Assembly (NCBI GenBank): GCA_023935145.1
Contig: CM043698.1
Location: forward strand, 141,935,001 to 141,999,000
DNA: 64,000 bases
Direction: 5' to 3'
Source: Bretschneidera sinensis
Lineage: Eukaryota; Streptophyta; Magnoliopsida; Brassicales; Akaniaceae
The notes under the pieces are model-generated. The model searched no databases. It was not told the DNA's origin and worked only from the letters and a program-made list of their open reading frames with translations. The position numbers were made by a program, and so were the translations under genes. Positions 10,951-22,763 of the stretch are shown piece after piece (positions within the stretch are counted from its first letter, which is position 1; every line of letters begins with the position of its first letter).

Positions 10951-11502
10951 ATGTTGAAGAAAAAAAGGCAGAGCACAACAAAAGTTTACGGCTTAAGAAT
11001 GTATAAGGTCTAAGGGAGGAGTGTTTGTTATTACTTAAATGTATGAGATTATATTTAAGTGAATGAGAGAATGTTTGAACACAAAATTAATAATAAGAGT
11101 ATTATTTATGTTTAGTTATTGATTATTCAATTTAATTTGGTATATTTGTTGAAATTCGTGTTTAATTCAATTTATAATAATTTATGAATCTTACATCTTT
11201 TAAATGAAAATTTATTTATTTTCTAGAGCTGTTATATATGTAAGAGTTAAACATATATATTGAAACATTGCTTAAGACAAGTGTGAATTCTCAAATAAGT
11301 CTTGAGAAGACTTCTAGTATGTTTTTGTTGGTACTTGACTTAGAATTGAATGTATTCTTGTGGTGGAAATTTACAAGAATATTAATCTCAGAAGTTACTT
11401 GTGATAAAATCTAGTTTGGATGATAATGTCACTTGGACTAGTGATATGAGTATATGCTACAGTGAGTATTGTACAATGGCATAAATGAATGATTCGAGAC
11501 CT

Positions 11503-11826
11503 GTCAATCACACGAATTATAAACAGAAAGAAAATTAGATACAATATACATAGGTTCACCTCAGAATAAGGCTACATCCTGCCAAAAGTTTTACTATAAT
11601 CAACCTCACAAATCTCTCGTTATAATATGCGTTCGGTATATAGAGAGTATTTATAAGCAACTTAAGACACCCTAATTAAGGTTTCTGCCATGCTGCAAAA
11701 CCACAGTTATTTATGGGCCCAAGCCCAAACCGTTAAGCAAAAAACTATACCCAAAATATGTACATGGCCTGAAATTTTTTAGAGTTCTACAAATCTGGAC
11801 CCGTGAAGTATGCACCAACTCTAACA
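11503..11826 (-). mobile_element. Candidate nested solo LTR, inverted
   Basis: Read on the minus strand, the block starts TGTTAGAGTTGGTGCATACT and ends in GATTGACA. It includes a TATA-like TTATAAATACTCTC and a T-rich tail. These are LTR traits, and the block interrupts an otherwise AT-rich interior. There is no clean target duplication and no second copy in the window, so the call rests on end structure alone. Confidence 0.35.
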
Positions 11827-12623
11827 ACAAACACCAAGTTAACGCTGAACATAATAATGAATTACAAGTGGGCAAAGTCAAGTGGTTATAAGTAATAGAA
11901 AAATATCACTGTGGTGGGGTGATTCTAAGTGTAAGTGTGATTGGTATTATGTACGCAATACACTACAATGAGTTATTCTGGTCTTTTAGCCAGGTATAAA
12001 AATTATAGACGTTAACCAAGTTTTTAGCTAGCAAATGATTAAAATTTATAAGGGATGTGGATCAAGCCCATATGATTAATCACCCATGATAGAACCTCGA
12101 CTCAATGCTTACTAACCATAAGTCTTGAGTTCAATGAGACAAAGTACATTATCAGTTGTGAATACAAACACTTATAGTAAATATTCTATCGTAGGATAAG
12201 GGTGTTTAGAAACTGTAGTGATAAAGTGAAGGGTAAACTTGAAGTTCTTAATAAGGTTTATAAAAGTTTATTTTGGTATGTTAAGCTCGGGACATATTTG
12301 ATAAGCTTATTTAGTGAGTGTGAAGTGCTGCTTCTGTTGAGTTCAATGGCTTGACTCTAGAGCACTCATGACATAAGATATATGACACAAGACCTGTAAA
12401 AAGTGTCGTTAATTTTTTTGGCAAATTCTATTAGGGGAAAGTCTCATGTATAGACATGTAAAGTATTATACTACCACATATTCTATTTAACTTTGATGTG
12501 TTTTCACTAAGTGAAGATTCAAGTCTAAAAGACATCTTCATCTAGGCATGAACTTCAATGGATGATAAAATATCAGATTTTTAAGTTTTGTCTAGTCAAA
12601 ATATTTTGAAAATGGTGGGGGAT

Positions 12624-13256
12624 TGTTGACTATTTTTAAAATAAACTTGAATTTAAGTTTGAGATTTTTAGAAAATAAAAAAAATGAGAAAAGAAAGGAT
12701 TGATTCAGTTGACTGAATGATTGATTCAGTTGACCGAATGGAACTCTACTAAACAAATGATCCAGTCGACTGAATGTTCGAAAATTTTGAATTTTTGAAC
12801 GTTAAATGACAGTTGCTCGTGAGCAGAAGTGTCTTTTGAGAAGAGATACTCAGTTATATTAGTTTATTATTGAACCAAAGTGTCTATTATAGAAAGACAC
12901 TAATTAAACACTATAAAAAGGATATTTAACTGTCATAATTTACAGGATTCAGAATTCCTTTCTTATTCTTCTTCTTCTTCTCTCAAAATATGATCTTCTT
13001 ATGTTTAGAAACTCTACAAATTTTCAAACATAAGTGTTCTTCATCTATAAACTCATAAAAGTTGCTTTGAGTTGTTCTTCACGAGTGCAAAATGCAGAAC
13101 AACAACAGAGCTTCATTATATCTTATGAGAAATTCTGGAAGCATCTTGCATCGGTGATGGGCAAATTAAACCTTAAGGAAAGTGACTTGGTCGTGCTTTG
13201 AAGCCTTCCATTCTCTCATATATTTTGATAAACAGCTCTCGGAAATTTTCCCAACA
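12624..13256 (+). repeat. 3' LTR of the gag-only element
   Basis: Begins TGTTGACTATTTTT right after the purine tract and ends TTTTCCCAACA. It is the partner of 9413-10131 with scattered substitutions and indels. Three TTCAGTYRACTGAA-type palindromes lie at 12704, 12725 and 12761, the last two with one mismatch each. Confidence 0.8.
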
Positions 13257-15401
13257 TAGACGGACCATGTCAGTGCACGACCCGTGGGACCAAATTTCTC
13301 CTTCTGTGATTTAGTTTGATAAATAAATATTTCAGGTACCAACAGACCTTAAACCTCTGCACTTTCTTTATCTGGATATAAACACTGCCCTGTACCGTTT
13401 GCTCAAATACAATTGCTAACCCTCTTATCAAAGACACCTACTTTCGATGGCTTCAAGCTGTCATTGTATGCCATGGCTTCAGCGTCAAATTTCATTGCAA
13501 TGACTTATTGTGCCAATTCTAAGTGCAAGATTATATCTGTCACCACTTCAATTATTTCTATGACCAGAATAAAAATCTGCAAGTGGTATTGCTTTTTGGT
13601 AATTATTCATATGTAGTATTATGTTCTTCTTTTTCCTCTCAAAATGATGTTATGTTGCCACTCATGTCATTAATCTTCTTGTCCATTAGTTCTAACAGTC
13701 ATTGATGGTTGGTTAACACTTTACTCTGTATTAATAAAATTTTGAGCTCGAAGTTGTTGCAACTGGAAATTTTGGGGATATTGAGGTGAAACATAAATTT
13801 GAAGCAAATAAGGTGCCAGGAGTATAGTTAGCCCTTAATTTTGTCTACAAAAAAACCTCTGCCCATAACAGGAAATGTTGCTTATAAAGTTATAATTGAG
13901 ACTAGTTTATCCAAACTATATCTTTTGAAGTTTTGGTAATTGTTTAACCAAATTCACTAAAGACGTGAACCAAACATGTTGTGTCAGTGATACAGGTTAA
14001 TAACTGAAAAGTTAAGACTATGCTGTTAAGGTGTTCACTGCTTTTGCATTGAGATAACAATGTTGAAAACAGAGGAAACTTTTTCATATTCATGAATGGT
14101 AATGTTACTTACTAGTAGTAACTTGGGGTTGCAATTCTGTTGTGAAACATGCGGCAATTATGATGAATACTACGAAAGGACAAAGAGAGAGCGAAAGCAA
14201 AAAAACACATGGATTTAAAATGATTCGACAGTATGTTTACGTCCACAAGAGTGAGTGGTTGCTGAATTTCAGTATATCATCCACTCGGTATGCTACGCTA
14301 CGCTCCCCTCACTCCACTCTGCTTCACTCTGACATCAGCCAATTTTTTTTGTATACTTGTTCCACTCGATATGAGTCACATACTACAGCGTATCCCTATA
14401 CTTTGTACAAGTTGGTATCAAAGAACTAAAATATTTTTTTTTTTTAATTAAAAGAAGACAATTTAAACTATTCGTAAATTAATTGAAAATTCTACTACAA
14501 AATTATCAAGTGGGGTTCCTGTCTAAATACTTTGCATCTTTTTCGTCACTGCCCTATCAAATTGGTGAACGTTCGGTAGATCAAGTCATCAAATACTTTT
14601 AAAAACAATGAGAAAGTCATGCTCACTAGAATTCGTTTAGGGATTATTAAATATATAAACAACTTGCTATTGTTTACTAATTTTTAGAATTAATAATAGA
14701 ATAGTTTGTGATGGCAAGACCGTTGAATAGTTTCATCCATCTCAAGGTTGTGACAACAAGATTTTCCGACAGACTTATCTATATAATAACGAGACTGAAA
14801 GTAACTTAATTGTAATTTCATCATCGTAGTAGATTCTTCAATTTCGATCAGAATTTGATTTCAGAATTCAATTTATTAACAAATGAAATCTTAAAATTCG
14901 GTTTGTTACAAATTTTTTATAATATATATATAATTAAACCTTATATAAATAATTATATCTCAATAATTGTGAGTTTTTATATTTGATCATAAAAGTCACA
15001 TAACATAAAATAATTATCAAGTAAACTAACAAGTCTTCCTTTGAAGTTTCCAAAAACAAGTTGTCAATTTTTTTTAGTAGTAATTCATTGAATCAATCAA
15101 TTGAATTTTTTAGTCTATTAACACAGCTTGCATATTACGTGGATAAAAATTAGCCATGGGTTTGTTGACTATTTTAGCCCCCAAAGACGAGATCGGATCA
15201 TCTGTAATAATTTTTTGATAAGATTTGCACTTAGTTGTTTTTGCACACCGAAAGGCTCAACTCTCTAGTGTGTAGGTTGGGGAAATTGGGTCAGTTCTCT
15301 TTCCTCTGTCTGTTAACATAACTTAAAACTCTGTTTTTAGTAATTACTACTAATTTTTCACCATCCTTTTATGTTTTCAGCTATAAGCACATTCGAAGGA
15401 G
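13257..15401. other. Gene-free stretch upstream of the broken DC1 gene
   Basis: No gene is supported. Bases 13340-13720 share runs with 17225-17400 (CTCTGCACTTTCTT, CTAACCCTC) and with 5050-5165, so this is duplicated DC1-cluster flank. The rest is AT-rich. Bases 15070-15165 match 3065-3150, and the 200 bases before 15402 resemble those before 6009. Confidence 0.55.
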
Positions 15402-17089
15402 ATGGAAAGGAAGATGGAGCATCAACATTTCAGCCACCCACATCCATTGACTTTGAATATGGTGTCTACAAGTAATCTGTTTTGCTCCGGTTGCGGCGGC
15501 CGTCTTATTCATTCGAGTTCTGCCTACTATTGCCGCGAATGTCCCTTTTCTTGTCATAGCGAACATTCCTTTTCTCTTCATAGAGAATGTGCTGAGAAAC
15601 CCGTGAGATTGATGATCTCATGCACTGCGGGCACCGCCTTACTCTTCAATATCGGAAAAACCCACAGGAAAATCGATACAAGTGTGTCCAGTGCAAGGAG
15701 TGGTGCCCCAGCCTTTCTTATCATTGTTCTCTTTGCAACATTAGCATTGGTATGGACTGCGCAAAATTACCTAATACCATTGAATCTAAAAGTCATGAGC
15801 ATCCATTTTACTTGCTACGAAAACACTTGGCTTTCACTTGCGATGCATGTGGCGAAACAAGTGATCATTCTTTTCCCTACATATGCAATTTGTGTCATCT
15901 CACACTCCACAGATACTGCACTTCATTACCCTCCACCATCAGAATAAAACGACATGATCACCCAATCAAACATACATATTTTTTTCATCCAGTCCACCAG
16001 TTTGATTCAAGTAACTGTTCGTTTTGTCATGAAGCAGTGAATGCAGATTATAGGTGCTATTACTGTTATACTTCGAATTGCAATTTCGTTGCCCATGCGA
16101 ATTGCGCTAAAAGCCATGATATCTGGGATGGCAAAAGTACAAATGAGATGCATGAAGAAGAAGATAAGGACAAAATTAATGAACCAATATTAGACTCGGT
16201 GACTCGTATTATTAAGGAAATTAAGATTGGACATGATGTGATACCCATAGAAATCGAGCATATCAGCCATCAACATACACTAACTTTCTACGAGGAGATC
16301 AATGATGATGATAAATGTTGCGACGGATGTATGCTACCCATCTCATCTCCGTTTTACAGCTGCGTGCAATGCAACTTTTTTCTCCACAAAACATGTGTTG
16401 AATTACCAAGGAAGATGTCACACCCACTTCACTCGCATCAACTCACCCTCATCTTAGAGGAATCATATGGTGGTGGTATCTTTTGGTGTGATGCTTGTGG
16501 ACGTTTAAGCCATGGATTCAGTTATACCTGTAAGATATGTAAATTTGACCTGGACCTTCAATGTGCTTCGCTACTTTCTGATACCCTTAGGCACGATAGC
16601 CATGAGCACACCCTCGTTGCCTCAATAGAAGACAATGCGGAGGATTGCAATGCTTGTGGTAAAAGTAGAGATAAAATCCTCAAGTGTATGGTTTGCAAAT
16701 ACGTTGTGGACTTCAGATGTGCTACACTACCACGGACAGCTAAATACAAGAATTGCGAACATCATCTCACCCTCACCTATGGAGATGATGACGATGAGCG
16801 TTAGTGTCAAATTTGTGAAGTAGAAGAAGATCCAAAGCACTGGTTCTACCTTTGTACAAGTTGCAAATTTGAAGCTCATCCTAAATGCGTTCTTGGGAAA
16901 GAACCATATGTCAAGTTCGGAAAAACCTACACAATCAAAACTCACCCACATCAATTAACTTTTGTTCAAAAGTCCAGCAACTATCCTTTATGCGGTTTGT
17001 GCTCCAAGCGTTGCCAGGAGTTGGCCCTTGAATGCAAGGAGCCCGAGTGCAATTATATTATCTTTTCTTTTCTTTCTTTTTTCTTTTGA
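15402..17089 (+). pseudogene. Long DC1 domain gene inactivated by a frameshift and a stop
   Basis: Starts MERKMEHQHFSHPHPLTL at 15402, parallel to the intact gene at 6009. A one-base deletion near 15603, after HRECAEKP, moves the DC1 reading into another frame (MHCGHRLTLQYRKN onward). That frame stays open until a TAG at 16802-16804, in the middle of the segment before CQICEVEEDP. The DC1 homology continues in the same frame to 17089, but the expected final HWxC motif is replaced by a low-complexity TTTTC tract. The unit near 16810-16900 keeps the CxxC pair (YLCTSCKF) that the intact gene has lost. A protein starting at 15620 (394 residues, six to seven DC1 units) is possible in principle. 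I judge it a recent pseudogene. Confidence 0.8.
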
Positions 17090-17549
17090 GTTTTTTGCTG
17101 TTTCAGCATCCTTTCCTTCGTTTTTGTTGTTGTGGTTGCAGACTGTTCTTGTTTTATTTAGTTCATTTGTTTAACTGAGCACGGTGGGAGGGAGGGAGGT
17201 CAAATTAAAATTTCAATTTCCAAGACAACTTAAATCCTCTGCACTTTCTTCTATCTGGCAACACTCCTTTTGCACAAACCAGCTAACCCTCCTCTCAAAC
17301 CCGATTATTTTTTATGGATTATAAGTGTGAAACTTATCAATGCATGCCATATATGGCTTCAACCTACCCAATAGAGAGAGAAGTGTTTTATGTCTTGGAA
17401 AAGTTCTTCCCTAGCATAATGTTCAGAGAAATACATGGCACAAGGGTTCATATCTCATACGATTTAACGCTGAGATAGACCATTGTGCCATGACTATGCT
17501 TGGCAAAAACTTCTCTATGTCTTGATGTTTGACGTGGTTAACTGTTTCT

Positions 17550-18318
17550 TTTTCTTGAATGAACAAATTTTATTTACAACTTAGTAGAGGGTGGGAGGGA
17601 CGAGATGGGCACTAGCCGTGGAGATAAATTCACTCACGAACATCAAGCTCTCTGCCATCATTAAATAGCAAGTTTTGCCTGAATTTTCATTTCTATTGCC
17701 CAATGAGAAGCCCAAACGAGATTATGAAACCAAAGGAATGAACAGTGTTCTTGGTGAAAAAATCAACAAAAATTTGGCAAACATGCTATACAAAGGCTTT
17801 GATTTTATTTTCTTATTTGTCTGCGGTCTTAACCATGGGCATGACTAAAACTCAGCTGGTACTTTTAAATCAATCTAACCATGAAAAGCTTAACCCTCCT
17901 TGAATAACTCCTGCTTCCTCTCACTATCCCATAATGTTCCGAGTTCAAACAGATAGGCGAGACAATAGAGATACGATCTAACCAGAACACTTTAAAGCTG
18001 TATACAAAAGAAAGATAAATGTGACCAGTGAAAAAGAAACATTCACATGAAGCCACGGAACCAACATTTACCTTCAAAATCTGTGGAAAAAAGGAGGCCA
18101 AGTTTTCTTGTTGCCTCACTCCCTGACTCTGTGGTGAGGGAAGTTAGGTTTACATTATATACATGGATAGTTTGCAGCACCACTTGTTCAACGAAAATAG
18201 GCCCTTTGACTTACATCAGATGAACTTCTCCCTTCACTTCTATCACTGATTTTTCCCTGTTTCAGATAAATAAGATGCTGATTGAGTTGTAATCGCAATA
18301 TTACAAAGAGCCCTAGAA
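17550..18318 (+). repeat. 3' flank block shared with the intact DC1 gene
   Basis: Partner of 7800-8558, in the same orientation and at a similar distance from its DC1 copy. Together the two blocks show that the unit of duplication included the gene and at least 750 bases of downstream sequence. Confidence 0.85.
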
Positions 18319-18787
18319 AGACTTAACTGATTATGTGGAATTGCTCAGTACTAATATCATCAAAGGACTACATTCAACTCAAAAGCTATCCATAGCTTCT
18401 TCCATCTATGCACAGAAACTCCATCTTAAGTGGCTGCTTAAAACAATAATAGCTTTGGCTTTTGGGGACCTTGGAGAGAGTTTAGGAACAGGGGAGGGTC
18501 TCAGGGGTGAGTGAATGGCTGGGCAGATCTTTTTTCCCTCAACAACCACTATTCCTGTAATTGCATGTTAATTGTATTGGATTTATATAGGCACCTAAGA
18601 ATTTTGTGTTCAGGGACTTGTGACTAATGTTCTTAAGTTCCATTTGATTGCCGAAAAGTTACAGAAAAGACCTGCATTTGCCAATCATACCACAGCAGGT
18701 AATTAAATATATTGCTATATATAAAATTCACCCAGAGAGCTCAGCAAGAGATGGTTCCTCACGTTGAAGCAACATCATTGTACTTTA
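18319..18787. other. Gene-free stretch
   Basis: AT-rich sequence without an open frame or recognisable repeat. It separates the DC1 cluster from the inverted-repeat element that follows. Confidence 0.5.
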
Positions 18788-19769
18788 ATGGAGTGTTTAG
18801 TAAGAGAAGAAAGTGATAGGAAAGAGAAATATGTGAAATGAACTTTTCTCTTGTTTAGAAGAGAAAAGTGAGAGGAAAGAAAACTAGAGGTTTGATGTTT
18901 TCCTCTTACATGTTCTAATCATAATCCTCCTAAATTGGGAGAATTAAAAAGTGGAAAATGAGAAAGAAATGGAATGAGATTATTAATTTACCAATTAATA
19001 ACCGTCTAATCTCTTTTTTTTATTAAGTAATCCTCATCTAATCTCTTTTTTTGTTAATAAAGTACTTTTATTCATAAACCAAAGAAAAAAACTCAAGGGG
19101 GACAAAAGAGTTAAAAACCCTTTGCCTTAGCCATCCTAATACATAGAAAAGCTAAACCTTTAACAGGGGACAAAATACAACCATCAAAAGGATCGAAATG
19201 ATCCTAGACAGCAACATTAATATCGTGCACACTGAAAGTGAAAGGAAAGAGAAATATGTGAAATGAATCTTCCTTTTATTTAGTAATAGAGAAAAGTGAG
19301 AGGAAAGAAAACTAAGGTTTGATGTTTTCCTCTTACATATTCTAATCATAATTCTCCTAAATTGGGAGAATTAAAGAGTGAAAAATGAGAAATAAATGAA
19401 ATGAGATTATTAATTTACCAATTAATTACTATCTAATCTCTTTTTTTATTAAGTAATCCCCATCTAATCTCTTTTTTTAACCAAGTACTTTTATTCATAT
19501 TCCCCATCTAATCTCTTAGACATTAATCTAAATTAGTATTATGAAGGATATAATGGTAAAATAATACTATTTACATTTTCTTTCCTCTTAGTTTTCCACT
19601 ATACTAAACAAGAGTAAGAGAAAACAATTTTCTTTCTTCCTAGTTTCCCATCTTCTCTACTAAACACATGAAAGAAAAAGTCAATCTTTTTACTTTTCTA
19701 TTCTTCTAGTTTTCCATCCTCACTTTTCTTTCCTCTTACTTTCCTTTCTTACCAAACACACTCTAAAAA
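18788..19769. mobile_element. Non-autonomous DNA transposon with terminal inverted repeats
   Basis: The left end (GGAGTGTTTAGTAAGAGAAG) is matched on the minus strand from the right end (GAGTGTGTTTGGTAAGAAAG). The similarity runs on through purine-rich sequence for over 100 bases. A TAA lies beside each end, which would suit a PIF/Harbinger-type target site but is weak evidence in AT-rich DNA. Inside, a block of about 200 bases occurs twice (about 18805-19020 and 19228-19447), and both copies contain CCTAAATTGGGAGAATTAAA. No transposase is encoded. Confidence 0.6.
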
Positions 19770-19999
19770 ATTGCCTCTAGGGGGTGTATAACTACACAAA
19801 TACTAGTAATTAAACCCCTAAAAGAAGGATTATTAAAGAGAAGTCATGTCAAATTTCCAATCATACTCGGGCACAGGGTCAGACCTTTTTGATAGGGTAT
19901 TAAATGTTGAACTTAGCCAAAAACCAAGTATTTCACACTCTAATTTATTTCTACGAAAGGGCTATAAAGTATGTCTCTAAATTTTCTTGCTAACTGAAC

Positions 20000-22763
20000 T
20001 CAGTGGACTTTTTTTGGCATCCAAATGCTAGAGAACTTCACAAATATGTATAGATAATTATATGGTTTAAGAATCAGTGAAGAAAGAAAAAATCTAAAGT
20101 CAAAGGTATACTTTGATACCTTTGGACCAGCCAATCTTGTTCTGTCACCCTTTTGTGGCACATCCTGTTTAGTCCCTTTCTTACCCCCAATTGTGCCTCT
20201 AGAGACATGCTCTCTACCACTGCATTTCTGACTAATTGGCATTCTCCCAGCTGTATTCTCCTTACCAACAGCCACTGGTCGGTTGAGCCTATTGCCTTGC
20301 ACTTTCACCTTGGCTTTTGTACCATCAGAACATGAGTTTTGCTCAATAAGTCGCAGCAAAGGTTTCGCACGAAAACTCTGCGATTGAGCCTGAAAATTTT
20401 AATAAATATTAGATTCCTTATATTCTCATATAGTGGTGAAGTTAAAATTTAAAAGGCATTCTCATGTACAAATTTAGAATTCTTGAATTAGTTGCAAAGA
20501 TGATAAAATGAGATGAAAGAAAATCATGAACAAATTCATGTGAAGCCATGCATACCCATCCTCTCCTTTTTCCTTCTTCCTCCACACCCCCCCCCCCCCC
20601 TTTTTTCTCGAGGGGGAGGGGGTTGATAGACATACACAGCCATTGTGTAGCTATCTGATAGTTTCTCAGATAATTTCAAACTTCATCATAATGTCGCTAT
20701 ATTTTAAGATTCTTTATATATGTATATATGCATCTACAAGTAAATATGTTGCCACAAGGGTGCGTCTAACTTGTGTAGCTTCTCACCTTTGATTTTGCTG
20801 CTGCGAGATGGGTTGCCTTTGCAACATTAGATATAGCTCCCTTTCTAGAATTATAGGTTCCTTTGTTAACTTCAATAGTTGAAGCCTTGGACACAGTAGG
20901 AACCTTTACTCTACTCTTTTCTGCATCAGTCATCCTTGCAACATTTCTGCTATCAGGGGTTCGTTCTTTCCGTATAGACGCAAATGTTGAGCCCTTAAAG
21001 TCATAACCAGGGTTTGAAGATGACCCCACGCTAGACTTGCCAGAAGAAGATTTTGATTTCCTACTATCGTTACTAATCTCCACCGTTGAAGGCCTCCCAC
21101 GATTATTAATCTCCACTCTTGATGCTGGTCTTGTGCCACAACTTTTCCTAAGACTAATCTTTACAGCTGACAGGAGCCCACTTGAAGATGTCCCCAGTGC
21201 CCGACTTGAAACTTCCAGGAGCTTTTTCTGTTGTTGCTGATTGATTTCAGATGTTACAGCTGACAAGATCCCACTTGAAGATGTCCCCAATGCTCGACTT
21301 GATACTTCCAGGAACTTTTTCTGTTGTTGCTTATTATTTTCTGATGTTACTGTGCTTGTCGTACTGCTTACACCTGCCTTAACTACCACAGAACTCAAGC
21401 AACTTTCAGAATCCCCACAAGTAGATATTTGTTTTACATGGTTAGCTTTGGCATTTCCAGCTAAGCTCCTTCCAGTAACCAAACTTGTGTTTGAACACGA
21501 AGCTCCTTTAGGATTTATAAAACTTAGTTTGGGCTTTATTTCCTTTCGAGATCCCGAATCCACACACGAAGATTTCCCCATTAAAACCTTGAAGGAATGC
21601 TGCTTATTTAATGAAGTATCACGATTGTCTGCCTTCCATTTCTTGCTCCTGTAGTCCTTGCCTCTTGACCTGGACACGGATGATGGAATTTTCGGCGAAG
21701 ATGCTTCCACTGAGTCAAACTCCGAGGTGACAGTCTCCTCGCCAGAACAAAGAAGCATAGATTTTAACTGGCGAGAAGAACATTGATGGAACCTGAAAAA
21801 ACACATTAGCACATTAATAGTTACCGCATGTAAGTACCCTAATCTCTTTAACCAGATTTCTATAGCTGAATTTTTTTATTAAATGGATATATATCTGATA
21901 TTATTAAGCAGATGAGAAAAACAAGATGCTTACGGGTGGTTTGTGTGGAGCCAATCATCATCCCTGCCATGTTAATAACAAAAAATTCTTACATAATTGG
22001 TATCAAAGATATCATTTTGATTGTAAATTTCTTGAGGAGAAATTGAATTCCAATAAAAAAATATTTTTATAGGGACTCACTTGTCTTGACTGTAACAATT
22101 AGCTTCTGTGGTAAGATCTACCCACATGGGTGCTTCAATTTCTTCCTACATTTCAATTAGAGGAGCAAAAAGCAAGGCAGTAAGTGACTAAAAGACAATC
22201 TCTTTTGTTCATGACAATATTAAGGATCAAAAGAACAAATTTTGCACAAATAAATGTAAAAATCTAAAATCGAATATTCATTATCTTTCTGTCCTCACGT
22301 TTCCTCACCAACCAAACATTTCCAGAATCAACACAGCCATTTAACAACTGAAAAATAGAAAATGTCAATTTCAATATAACAATTGAGATGCGGTAAAATC
22401 AAGGAGCAAATTAATCAAAACCCCTGGATTAATAAAACAGAAAATGAAATCGAAAATCGGGTGAACTGAGACAATCAAAGATGGTATCAGTAGACCAAAT
22501 TCAAGAACCTATCATCTTCTGGATTCTGAAATAAACAACCCATGGTTTCAAACAAGCCCCCGATAACCATGAACTACGTCAATTACGTAAAGCCCATTTT
22601 AAATAAATAACCAACACGAGGCCAAGTTTAAAGAACCCTAAAAACCAATCGAAACATGACCAAGAAAAAAAAAATCATTAACAGGAAGTGAATATATTAC
22701 CAGAAATGCCCAGTGATCTTTGGCTTTCTTGAGAACCATTTGCTCTTCTTTTGAACATCCCAT
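20000..22763 (-). CDS. Uncharacterised basic, Ser/Lys-rich plant protein, five exons
   Basis: Exons read on the minus strand: 22763-22701, 22145-22081, 21963-21934, 21792-20787 and 20389-20000. All joins have GT-AG borders and the phases agree. The product is 517 residues. It opens MGCSKEEQMVLKKAKDHWAF and continues with an acidic, Trp-containing segment (EEIEAPMWVDL, DDDWLH, HQCSSRQLKSMLL) that looks conserved. A long disordered Ser/Lys/Arg region follows. A 31-residue unit with the core SSRALGTSSSG occurs twice in tandem in exon 4 (93-bp period, about 21181-21366). I do not recognise the family. Basic composition would suit a nuclear or microtubule- or nucleic-acid-binding protein, but that is inference. 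The last exon might instead splice at the GTATCA near 20112, which would change the C-terminus after GPK. It is divergent from LHCB3. Confidence 0.75.

Larger units (their letters stand above)
9413..13256 (+). mobile_element. Gag-only Ty1/copia-type LTR retrotransposon (non-autonomous)
   Basis: Two direct LTRs (9413-10131 and 12624-13256) enclose about 2.5 kb. The interior has a broken gag with a zinc knuckle and, before the 3' LTR, a purine-rich tract (AAAATGGTGGGGGAT, 12609-12623). I find no protease, integrase, reverse transcriptase or RNase H motif between 10950 and 12600, so the element would depend on proteins made elsewhere. No standard initiator-tRNA primer site follows the 5' LTR. 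Flanks (AGTAC and TAGAC) do not give a clean target duplication. Both LTRs end in CCAACA. Confidence 0.8.

Noticed and set aside
14142..14429. 95-codon plus-strand frame
   Set aside because: Random composition, no homology recognised, inside duplicated noncoding flank.
20587..20600. Run of 14 C bases
   Set aside because: Homopolymer in an intron of the minus-strand gene; likely length-variable and uninformative.
21241..21654. Plus-strand 137-codon frame inside the unknown minus-strand gene
   Set aside because: It is the complement of exon 4 of a gene with five consistent splice junctions.
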